5,823 nt of DNA, taken from Marinosulfonomonas sp. (GTDB lineage Bacteria > Pseudomonadota > Alphaproteobacteria > Rhodobacterales > Rhodobacteraceae). The position numbers and the translations under genes were made by a program. The stretch lies in assembly GCA_015494385.1 (NCBI GenBank), contig WGBJ01000419.1, positions 1-5,823 on the forward strand, written 5' to 3'. Below the pieces are notes generated by a model, which was not told the DNA's origin, did no database searches, and saw nothing but the letters and a program-made list of their open reading frames with translations. Of this stretch, positions 1 through 5,817 are shown one piece after another (position 1 is the stretch's first letter; each line of letters begins with the position of its first letter).

Positions 1-1155
1 AATGACGGTGGCCGCGCGATAGACATGACACGGATGGATCGGGTTCTATCATTTGACGCCGATACCGGTGTGATCGAGGTCGAGGGCGGCTGCCAAATCG
101 GCGAACTCGCCCGCCTGTTTGCCCCCCAAGGCTGGCTGCCCGCGGTGATGCCCGGCACGGGTTTTGCCACAGTTGCGGGCTGCATTGCCAATGATGTGCA
201 CGGTAAAAACCACCACGGGATCGGCAGTTTCGGCCAGCATGTAATCAGCCTGACTTTGCTGAACGGCGACAAGAAACAGGTGATCAGCCCCAAACGCAGC
301 GCGGGGTTGTTCAAAGCCACCGTTGGCGGTTTGGGCCAGACCGGCGTGATCGCCAGCGCCAAATTGCAAATGATCCCTTGCAAGGGCGACGTGATGATGG
401 TGACCGAACGCCGGATCGAAGGCTGGGATGAATTTCTGGCCGCCCTTGATGGCTCCAAGGCCACCTATACTGTCGGCTGGATTGACGCCACCGCCAAGGG
501 CGACGATCTGGGGCGCGGGATTCTGGAAGAGGGCGAAACCGGCGCGGGACTGGTGCCAAAGCCGAAGAAATCGCGCTCGATTCCGTTCAATGCGCCGGGG
601 TTTGCCCTGTCCAAACCTGTGGTGCGGCTGTTCAACAAACTTTACTACAGCCGCGTGCCCAAATCGGGGCGCACCACAGTGAAACCGATTTCCGATTTCT
701 TTTTCCCGCTGGATGCGATCCACGACTGGAACCGTCTTTATGGCAAACGCGGCTTTCACCAGTTTCAATGCGTGGTGCCGATTGCGCAGGCCGACGCCCT
801 GCGCGAGATGCTTGAGAAAATTGCCAATTCCGGCCTTGCCTCGCCATTGGCTGTTTTGAAACGCATGGGGGAGGGGCGCGGTGGTTATATGTCCTTTCCG
901 ATGGAGGGCTATACGCTGGCGGTCGATTTCCCGAACCGCGCGGGGGCAACGGATCTGATCCAGTCGCTGATCGACATGACCGAAGCGGCAGGGGGGCGGA
1001 TTTATCTGGCCAAGGATTCCCTTGCTACGGGGGGGCAGTTGAAACCGATGTATCCCGAATTCGCCGATTATCAGGCCGAGGTGCAAAAGGCCGACCCTGA
1101 CGGGCATTACATCACCGATATTATCCGCCGACTGGATCTGAGGAGCAAATCATGA
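1..1155 (+). CDS. dprE1: DprE1-like FAD-dependent polyprenylphosphoryl-ribose 2'-oxidase (5' end outside window)
   Basis: The product is a flavin oxidoreductase expected to oxidise the ribose C2' hydroxyl of polyprenylphosphoryl-ribose to the 2'-keto intermediate, the first half of epimerisation to the arabinose lipid. The frame is open to base 1 and reads N-D-G-G-R-A-I-D before the first in-window ATG at 25. NDGG is where this family continues after its RSYGD flavin-binding loop, so the gene starts upstream and about 65 residues are missing. Seen in the 384-residue fragment: PGTG; ANDVHGKNHHGIGSFG with its His at residue 67, matching the DprE1 IHGKNHH signature; a FPLD..HDWNRLYG block; VDFP; and AKDS with Lys338, matching the catalytic Lys418 of Mycobacterium tuberculosis DprE1. 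The C-terminal MYP...IIRRLDL also matches DprE1. Similarity extends along the whole fragment, so this is more specific than a generic FAD-oxidase call. Oddities: Ala307 replaces Cys387, and Phe replaces Tyr314, of the mycobacterial enzyme. The stop overlaps the dprE2 start by 4 bases. Family assignment is firm; the substrate is inferred from homology. Confidence 0.9.
   Translation, partial: NDGGRAIDMTRMDRVLSFDADTGVIEVEGGCQIGELARLFAPQGWLPAVMPGTGFATVAGCIANDVHGKNHHGIGSFGQHVISLTLLNGDKKQVISPKRSAGLFKATVGGLGQTGVIASAKLQMIPCKGDVMMVTERRIEGWDEFLAALDGSKATYTVGWIDATAKGDDLGRGILEEGETGAGLVPKPKKSRSIPFNAPGFALSKPVVRLFNKLYYSRVPKSGRTTVKPISDFFFPLDAIHDWNRLYGKRGFHQFQCVVPIAQADALREMLEKIANSGLASPLAVLKRMGEGRGGYMSFPMEGYTLAVDFPNRAGATDLIQSLIDMTEAAGGRIYLAKDSLATGGQLKPMYPEFADYQAEVQKADPDGHYITDIIRRLDLRSKS
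1141..1145 (+). promoter_or_regulatory. Ribosome binding site of dprE2
   Basis: AGGAG lies inside the end of the upstream gene, 6 bases before the ATG at 1152. It fixes that start and, with the ATGA overlap, indicates coupled translation of the two epimerase subunits. Confidence 0.75.
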
Positions 1156-1889
1156 GCGAGACCTGGATCATATTGGGGGCCACATCATCAATGGCCAAAG
1201 CGTTTGCGCGCGCAGTGGCGGAACGGGGCGACGGGGTATTGCTGGCCGGTCGTGACATGGACGATCTGAAACGCAGTGCCGCCGATTGCGCCCAGCGCGG
1301 TGCGGCTGTGGCCGAGGCGATAAAGTTCGACGCCCGCAAACGCGAGAGTTTTGCACCCATTTACAAACGGGCAATGCGCGAGGACGGGATGATCAATGTC
1401 GCCGTGTTTGTCGGCTCGATGCCACCGCAAGAGGACATTGATGCGGACCCGTCATTGATCGAGGGCGTGGTGAAGGACAGCTTCACCGGCCCTGCCGAAT
1501 TCCTGCAAGGGATCGCGCCTGAAATGGAAGCGCGCGGCGGTGGCTGTGTGGTTGGCGTGGGGTCGGTCGCGGGGGACCGCGGGCGGATCGGCAATTACGT
1601 TTACGGTGCGGCCAAGGCGGGGTTTGCCACTTATCTGTCGGGTCTGCGCAACCGTTTGACGCGGGCCGGTGGCCATGTGGTGACGGTGAAACCGGGGTTT
1701 GTCGATACCGGCATGACCTGGGGGATCGAGGGGATGTTTCTGGTCGCCACACCCGAAAAGGTGGCCGCCGATATTCTGAAGGCCGTCGATAAGAAGCGCA
1801 ACGTGATCTACACACCGTTTTTCTGGCGCTATATCATGCTGATTATCCGCTCTATTCCCGAGTTTATCTTCAAGAAGATGTCGATCTGA
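1152..1889 (+). CDS. dprE2: DprE2-like short-chain dehydrogenase, polyprenylphosphoryl-2-keto-ribose reductase
   Basis: This SDR-family NAD(P)H oxidoreductase is expected to reduce the 2'-keto lipid made by DprE1, giving polyprenylphosphoryl-D-arabinose. The 245-residue length is close to the 254 of mycobacterial DprE2 (Rv3791). Visible features: an N-terminal Rossmann loop G9-A-T-S-S-M-A15; catalytic Ser138 in GSVAGDRG; and Tyr151-x-x-x-Lys155 in VYGAAKAG, followed by VKPGFVDTGM. The C-terminus (residues 218-245, VIYTPFFWRYIMLIIRSIPE and on to FKKMSI) closely resembles the Rv3791 tail. It is hydrophobic and basic, which would suit membrane association near a lipid-linked substrate. The last Gly of the nucleotide loop is Ala, and the usual NNAG is replaced by FVGS (residues 86-89). 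The start is set by AGGAG 6 bases upstream and the 4-base overlap with dprE1. Family assignment is certain; the DprE2 role rests on the tail, the linkage to dprE1 and overall resemblance. Confidence 0.88.
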   Translation: MSETWIILGATSSMAKAFARAVAERGDGVLLAGRDMDDLKRSAADCAQRGAAVAEAIKFDARKRESFAPIYKRAMREDGMINVAVFVGSMPPQEDIDADPSLIEGVVKDSFTGPAEFLQGIAPEMEARGGGCVVGVGSVAGDRGRIGNYVYGAAKAGFATYLSGLRNRLTRAGGHVVTVKPGFVDTGMTWGIEGMFLVATPEKVAADILKAVDKKRNVIYTPFFWRYIMLIIRSIPEFIFKKMSI

Positions 1890-1903
1890 TCCGATGGCTC
1901 ATC

Positions 1904-1933
1904 AAGCCTTGCGGCTTTCTTCGCCAAGCAAGG
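1904..1933. terminator. Possible hairpin between convergent transcription units
   Basis: The 75-base gap between the convergent stops (1890-1964) contains CCTTGC at 1907-1912 pairing with GCAAGG at 1928-1933. It can extend by GGC (1913-1915) with GCC (1923-1925), with a two-base bulge and a loop of TTTCTTC. A competing small stem is AAGCC (1904-1908) with GGCTT (1913-1917), followed by TTCTTC. Neither has a proper T-run, so termination in either direction is only a possibility. Confidence 0.3.
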
Positions 1934-1964
1934 AACGCTGCAAAGCGAGTGACGCGCGGCCGGG

Positions 1965-3188
1965 TCAGATAATGCCTTGCTGTTGCAGGGCGGTTAGGTC
2001 GGCCTCGGACAACCCCAACAGCTCGCTGTAAATCTCGGCATTGCCCTCGCCCAGTTTCGGGCCAAGGGTTTCCAGTTTGCCGGGGGTTTCCGACAGGCGC
2101 GGTAAGGGGGACGGGAAAGGCAGGGTGCCCACGCCTTCGACCATCATATCGGTCAGGGTTTTGCGGGCGGCGTATTGTGGATCCTTCGCGATATCCTCGA
2201 TCGACAGAACCGCGCCGCAAGGCACTTCGCCCGCGTTACAGGCCTGTTGCACCTCGGCTTGCGTATGGGCTTGCGTCCAGTCCTGCACGATGCGGTTTAT
2301 TGTATCTTCGTCATTAATGCGGGCTTTCACCGTGGCGTATTTGTCCGGCGTGGCCAGATCGGGGCGCTTCATCACCGCGCAAAAGCGGGCGAACATCTTG
2401 TCATTGGTGCAGGCAATCGCCACCCATTTCCCGTCGCTGCACTGGAAATGCCCGTGCGGACAGGCGTTGACCGTATGTATCCCCTGCCGTCCCCGCACCT
2501 TGCCGGTCAGCGCGTGCGCGGGTGCGATTTCGTCCAGCGCGCGGAACACGGATTCATAAAGGGCGACATCAATCATCTGCCCCTGCCCCGTTTCATCGCG
2601 CGCCCGCAGCGCCATCAGGATGCCGATCACCCCGTATAGCCCCGACATATAATCCGCCAATGATGTGGAGCCGGGGGTCAGCGGCGGGCCGCCCACCTCG
2701 CCGGTCAGGTGGCTAAGGCCAGACACCGCGTGCGCAATGCGGGCAAAACCGGGCAAGTCGCGGTATGGGCCGTCCTGCCCGTATCCCGACACTTTCAGCA
2801 TGATCAAACCCTTGTTCGCCGCCCGCAGGGTTTCAAAGGACAGACCCCATTTATCAAAGGTGCCAGGGCGGAAGTTTTCGATCACCACATCCGATTTCGC
2901 CGCCAGATCGCGGAACATCGCCGCCCCCTGTTCGGATTTCAGGTTCAGGGTGACGGACCGCTTATTGCGCCCTTCATTCAGCCACAGCAAGGAACGCCCG
3001 TCCGAGCCGCTATCAGTGCCCAACCGGCGCAGGGGGTCGCCCCCAACAGGGTGTTCGACCTTGATCACCTCGGCCCCGAATTCCCCCAGAAGGGCGGCGC
3101 AGGAGGGGCCGGCGATGAAGGTCGAGGCATCCAGCACGCGGATGCCCGACAGGGGGGATTTCGCCTTGTCGCTCAAAACCCGAGCCAT
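1965..3188 (-). CDS. CaiB/BaiF-family (class III) CoA-transferase
   Basis: This 407-residue protein belongs to the family that moves CoA between carboxylic acids (formyl-CoA:oxalate, carnitine, bile acid and similar transferases) or racemises 2-methylacyl-CoAs. Signs of the family: the N-terminal PLSGIRVLDAS..IAGP block (residues 12-28), AEVIKVEHPVGGDPLR (39-54), NEGRNKRSVTLNLK (71-84), VVIENFRPGT (101-110), and SLADYMSGLYGVIGILMALR (176-195). Asp179 sits where the catalytic nucleophile is in the family; GQGQMIDVALYES follows. It is full length. The ATG at 3188 overlaps the upstream gene by 16 bases and has no clear Shine-Dalgarno. A TTG at 3176, in a TTGA overlap with that gene's stop, is an alternative. 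The longer open frame back to 3359 would lie inside the neighbour and its sequence is not family-like. It is the last gene of the three-gene operon. Substrate cannot be read from the sequence, and no link to the arabinose-lipid pathway is evident. Confidence 0.88.
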   Translation of the reverse strand: MARVLSDKAKSPLSGIRVLDASTFIAGPSCAALLGEFGAEVIKVEHPVGGDPLRRLGTDSGSDGRSLLWLNEGRNKRSVTLNLKSEQGAAMFRDLAAKSDVVIENFRPGTFDKWGLSFETLRAANKGLIMLKVSGYGQDGPYRDLPGFARIAHAVSGLSHLTGEVGGPPLTPGSTSLADYMSGLYGVIGILMALRARDETGQGQMIDVALYESVFRALDEIAPAHALTGKVRGRQGIHTVNACPHGHFQCSDGKWVAIACTNDKMFARFCAVMKRPDLATPDKYATVKARINDEDTINRIVQDWTQAHTQAEVQQACNAGEVPCGAVLSIEDIAKDPQYAARKTLTDMMVEGVGTLPFPSPLPRLSETPGKLETLGPKLGEGNAEIYSELLGLSEADLTALQQQGII

Positions 3189-4609
3189 TGCTGCCACAGG
3201 CCAGCCGAATAGAACATCAGTGACAGCAGGATCAGCAGGATACCGATGCCGCGTTTGTCGGTCATGGCGAAAACGATCGGGTCGTAATCCTGTTTGCCCA
3301 GATAGCCCAGCCGCAGCATCCGGATCAGCCACCATGCCAGCGGGATCAACCCGACCCACAGCAGCCAGCGGGTGGGATAGAGCATCGTGGCCTGTTCGCT
3401 GAAACTGTAAAGAAAGAAAATAATCAGGGCGCCAGCCACGCCCAGACCGCCGACATTCAGCAAATCCTCGCGGTCCTTGCGCCCGTACCCGCGCCCCGGC
3501 AGACGGTCGTCCGAGGTGGCAAGGGTCAGTTCGGTCAGCCGTTTCACACAGCCCAGCGTGATGAACACCGGAAAGATGAACACCAGCATAAAGCCCGAAG
3601 CAACAACGCCGCTGGCCGCGGCACCGGCCACAACGCGCAGGGTATAAAGGCTGGCCAAAGTGGCGATATCAACCCAGCGCATCCGTTTCAGACGCAGGGA
3701 ATAGGCAAGTGACAGCAACATATACAGTATAACAACCAACAGGAACGCCCAGCCAAGGTAGACACCGATCCCAAGCGCCAGCAGCGCCAACCCAATGCTT
3801 GTGATCATGCCGACACGTATCGGAACCTTGCCCGCCGCAAAGGGCCGGTGGCGTTTTTTGACATGCAGGCGGTCGGCCTCGAGATCCAGCAGATCATTCA
3901 CTATATATATAGAGGACGCGGCCGCCGAAAAGGCGATCATCCCCAGCAGCACCATCATCAACACCGGCAGGGTGAAATTATGGGCCGCCAGAACCGGCAG
4001 GAACAACAGGATGTTTTTCACCCATTGGTGCGGCCGCAAGGCGCGGATCAGATCGCGGACCTTCCAGCCTGCGGAAAACTCGGCCACCTGTTTACCCGCA
4101 GCGGTCATGTCAGACGCCAGTTTGGGGTGGTTTCCGACAATCAGAACACCATCGGCATGCTGCCAGATGGCGCGGTCCACCTTATTGTCACCCGCATAAT
4201 GAAAGCCGCCTTCGCCATAGGCCTGCACCAGCGCATCGGCCTTGGCGTCGCCTTTCAGGTTCGTGCGCCCGTCCGAGGCAAAGCTGCGCGGACTTAACCC
4301 GTGGTCCCTGGCCAGTTGTTCGACCAGCACCCGATCCGAAGCCGAGGCCAGCACCACCTCGCGCCCGGACGACAGTGTTTCTTCGGCAACGGCCTTGATC
4401 TGCGGGTTTACCGGCAGCAAATCGGTGCGCATTGTCACCAGCGCGGCCAGTTCCTGTTTCAAACGGGCCGGAGAACGAAAATGCACGGCACAGATTTTCA
4501 GGGTCGCGATCGGCGCTTGCCCCAAACCGGCCCAGAAGTTTTCGAACAACATGTCGGTATTCAGGAAGGTGCCGTCAACATCCAGCACCAGCGGTTTGTT
4601 GTCAGTCAT
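3173..4609 (-). CDS. HAD phosphatase-like / UbiA prenyltransferase fusion, probable polyprenyl-phosphate phosphoribosyltransferase
   Basis: This two-domain membrane protein has 478 residues. Residues 1 to about 170 form a HAD domain: D10-V-D12-G-T (motif I), LASAS with Ser89 (motif II), a Lys-rich NLKGDAK stretch at 117-123, and GDNKVD at 140-145 (motif IV). From about 185 a UbiA domain begins with RALRPHQWVKN. It has N238-D-L-L-D242-L-E-A-D246, the Mg-diphosphate-binding NDxxDxxxD motif, then HVKKRHRP and a VKRLTEL block (355-361). Around nine hydrophobic segments lie between 198 and 471. RPHQWVKN, IYIVND and KKRHRPFAAG closely parallel Rv3806c, which transfers phosphoribose from PRPP to decaprenyl phosphate; that makes this more likely than a quinone or haem prenyltransferase. 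The HAD half could remove the 5'-phosphate from the product (inference). The ATG at 4609 is preferred over a GTG at 4639: the protein then begins right before the HAD motif, with AGGGGG about 10 bases upstream. It overlaps the upstream gene by 8 bases and the downstream gene by 16. Confidence 0.87.
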   Translation of the reverse strand: MTDNKPLVLDVDGTFLNTDMLFENFWAGLGQAPIATLKICAVHFRSPARLKQELAALVTMRTDLLPVNPQIKAVAEETLSSGREVVLASASDRVLVEQLARDHGLSPRSFASDGRTNLKGDAKADALVQAYGEGGFHYAGDNKVDRAIWQHADGVLIVGNHPKLASDMTAAGKQVAEFSAGWKVRDLIRALRPHQWVKNILLFLPVLAAHNFTLPVLMMVLLGMIAFSAAASSIYIVNDLLDLEADRLHVKKRHRPFAAGKVPIRVGMITSIGLALLALGIGVYLGWAFLLVVILYMLLSLAYSLRLKRMRWVDIATLASLYTLRVVAGAAASGVVASGFMLVFIFPVFITLGCVKRLTELTLATSDDRLPGRGYGRKDREDLLNVGGLGVAGALIIFFLYSFSEQATMLYPTRWLLWVGLIPLAWWLIRMLRLGYLGKQDYDPIVFAMTDKRGIGILLILLSLMFYSAGLWQQWLGF

Positions 4610-5465
4610 TGGATGCAAGCCCCCTAACAGCAAAGACACAGCCGTCGGTCACCAGTTCCGGCGGCGTAATACACAGGCCGCGCGCCACTTTCCATGCGGC
4701 CAGCACTTTGGGGACATAGGCGCGCGTTTCCGCATAGGGCGGCACCCCCCCGTTTTTGATAACAGCCCCCTCGCCCGCATTGTATCCGGCCAGAACCATA
4801 ACCGGATCGCGGTTGAATTTTTTCATCAGCCAATCCAGATAGGCCACACCACCCTTGATGTTCTGTTCTGCAATCGTCGAATCCTCGACGCCGAAGCGTT
4901 CGGCTGTATCGGGCATCAATTGCATCAAACCGGATGCGCCTGCAGAGCTGACGGCATTCCGGTTGCCGGCTGATTCAATCCCGATCACGGCCAGAACCAG
5001 TGCAGGGGAAACATCTGTGCCGATTGTCGCCTTCAGAATATCGACACCGTATTTTTCAGCAATGTCCTGCAGGTGCTGCAACCGCGGGGCCGGTACGGAT
5101 TGCCCTTCGGGGCCTTTGTCCAGATAGGAAACCGCTGTCGCCAGACGCCCGGGGCTGGAATCCTCGAGTTTGGGGGACACCCCAAGCCAGTACCAGCCCA
5201 GTTCCGACAGCACGGGTGGATTGTCCGGCGCACTTTCGGGATCCGTTGCTGTTACTTCTGGGTCCGGGTGTTTTGTGACGCGCAATGCCTCGCGCTGGGC
5301 CACCGGATCAATCTGCACCTTGATAAGGCCCCCGCTGCGGCCCTTGCCAGGAAGGCCGACACGTTTAAAGGTAAACCCGTTCGAGGGCGCTGGCGAATCC
5401 GCCTGCACCTGAGCCGCGAGAAACACAGCGGCAGTCACTATTAATGTTACGAAGCGCCGCTTCAT
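4602..5465 (-). CDS. Secreted lytic transglycosylase (SLT/GH23 domain)
   Basis: This periplasmic enzyme is expected to cleave the MurNAc-GlcNAc bond of peptidoglycan, forming 1,6-anhydro-MurNAc ends. The 287-residue protein begins with MKRRFVTLIVTAAVFLAA, a typical signal peptide with likely cleavage after AQVQA (residue 22). There is no lipobox Cys. Residues 23 to about 125 are a Pro/Ser/Gly-rich, probably flexible region. The SLT domain follows: catalytic Glu164 in IGIESAGNRNAVSSAGASG, then GLMQLMP (179-185), AGYNAGEG (226-233) and PYAETRAYV (243-251), all hallmark motifs in the right order. Two Cys (265 and 276) near the C-terminus could form a disulfide. The ATG at 5465 has AGGA 6 bases upstream. 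It is the first gene of the minus-strand operon and its stop overlaps the HAD-UbiA start by 8 bases. Family and activity are secure; the cellular task is unknown. Confidence 0.92.
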   Translation of the reverse strand: MKRRFVTLIVTAAVFLAAQVQADSPAPSNGFTFKRVGLPGKGRSGGLIKVQIDPVAQREALRVTKHPDPEVTATDPESAPDNPPVLSELGWYWLGVSPKLEDSSPGRLATAVSYLDKGPEGQSVPAPRLQHLQDIAEKYGVDILKATIGTDVSPALVLAVIGIESAGNRNAVSSAGASGLMQLMPDTAERFGVEDSTIAEQNIKGGVAYLDWLMKKFNRDPVMVLAGYNAGEGAVIKNGGVPPYAETRAYVPKVLAAWKVARGLCITPPELVTDGCVFAVRGLASND

Positions 5466-5471
5466 GCGGTT

Positions 5472-5475
5472 TCCT
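5472..5475 (-). promoter_or_regulatory. Ribosome binding site of the lytic transglycosylase
   Basis: AGGA on the minus strand, in the context GCAGGAAACCGC before the ATG, spaced 6 bases from it. It supports the start at 5465 and marks the translational entry of the three-gene operon, since the next two genes start by overlap. Confidence 0.7.
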
Positions 5476-5627
5476 GCTCTGCCTCGGCAATTATTATTGA
5501 TTCACTGTCGCAAATAAACGGATGCAATGCCAGTATTTCCACCCGATTCCAGAGAAAATCCGCCCAATTTCACACTTAATCAGGAATATTTTTGCCTGCG
5601 TAAAATTTGTTAATAATAATTAATCGT

Positions 5628-5659
5628 TATCTTTCATCGGGTTACACGCGAAAAAGATA
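5628..5659. repeat. Inverted repeat TATCTTT / AAAGATA
   Basis: TATCTTT at 5628-5634 and its exact complement AAAGATA at 5653-5659 are separated by 18 bases. A second offset pair, TCGTTA (5624-5629) and TAACGA (5666-5671), lies just outside. The arrangement could be a dyad operator or a weak hairpin; no T-run follows. AT-rich composition makes chance repeats more likely. Confidence 0.35.
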
Positions 5660-5664
5660 GAATA

Positions 5665-5679
5665 TTAACGATAGCTTAA
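5665..5679. promoter_or_regulatory. CtrA-like site TTAA-N7-TTAA
   Basis: TTAA (5665-5668), seven bases, then TTAA (5676-5679) matches the core of the alphaproteobacterial CtrA response-regulator recognition sequence TTAA-N7-TTAAC, except that the final C is A. TTAA-N6-TTAA at 5610-5623 is one base short in spacing. The position upstream of a cell-wall hydrolase suits CtrA-type cell-cycle control, but an AT-rich stretch can produce this by chance. Confidence 0.35.
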
Positions 5680-5812
5680 ATTTGTACGATACCTGCCAAA
5701 TTCTCGCCCCATTCAACGGGCTATATATATCCATCCCGAAGCGGACAGCGGCTAAAAAGACAATTCGCCCAGCACCCCGCGTAGGAATGAGTAACAATTT
5801 AGATCGCTAACC

Positions 5813-5817
5813 AAGGA
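5813..5817 (+). promoter_or_regulatory. Possible ribosome binding site of a plus-strand gene starting just past the window
   Basis: AAGGA near the right edge is followed by six bases (TGAATC) and then the window ends. This is the spacing expected if a start codon lies at 5824. The ATG at 5817 itself overlaps the AAGGA and would have no spacing, so it is a less likely start. Confidence 0.35.

Noticed and set aside
49..1107. Long minus-strand open frame (352 codons) opposite dprE1
   Set aside because: It is an antisense shadow of a high-GC gene; the translation is rich in His, Arg and Pro with no recognisable motif, while the plus frame has clear DprE1 signatures.
3189..3359. 57-residue N-terminal extension of the CoA-transferase frame
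   Set aside because: It lies inside the HAD-UbiA coding region in another frame and is not like the family N-terminus, which begins just after the ATG at 3188.
2665..3402. Plus-strand open frame opposite the CoA-transferase
   Set aside because: The translation is Arg/Pro/Ser-rich without domain signals and lies antisense to a gene with strong family motifs.
3901..3912. Perfect palindrome CTATATATATAG inside a GC-rich gene
   Set aside because: It encodes Ile-Tyr-Ile of the conserved UbiA IYIVND motif, so coding constraint explains it; no regulatory role is needed.
4242..4973. Plus-strand open frame spanning the HAD domain and transglycosylase
   Set aside because: It crosses two real minus-strand genes and shows no motif, signal peptide or ribosome binding site that I could see.
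5490..5535. Possible sigma-54 or sigma-70 promoter upstream of the transglycosylase (minus strand TGGCATTGCAT and TTGCGA...AATAAT)
   Set aside because: TGGCA and TTGCAT are directly adjacent without the required spacing, and TTGCGA to AATAAT is only about 11 bases, too short for a -35/-10 pair.
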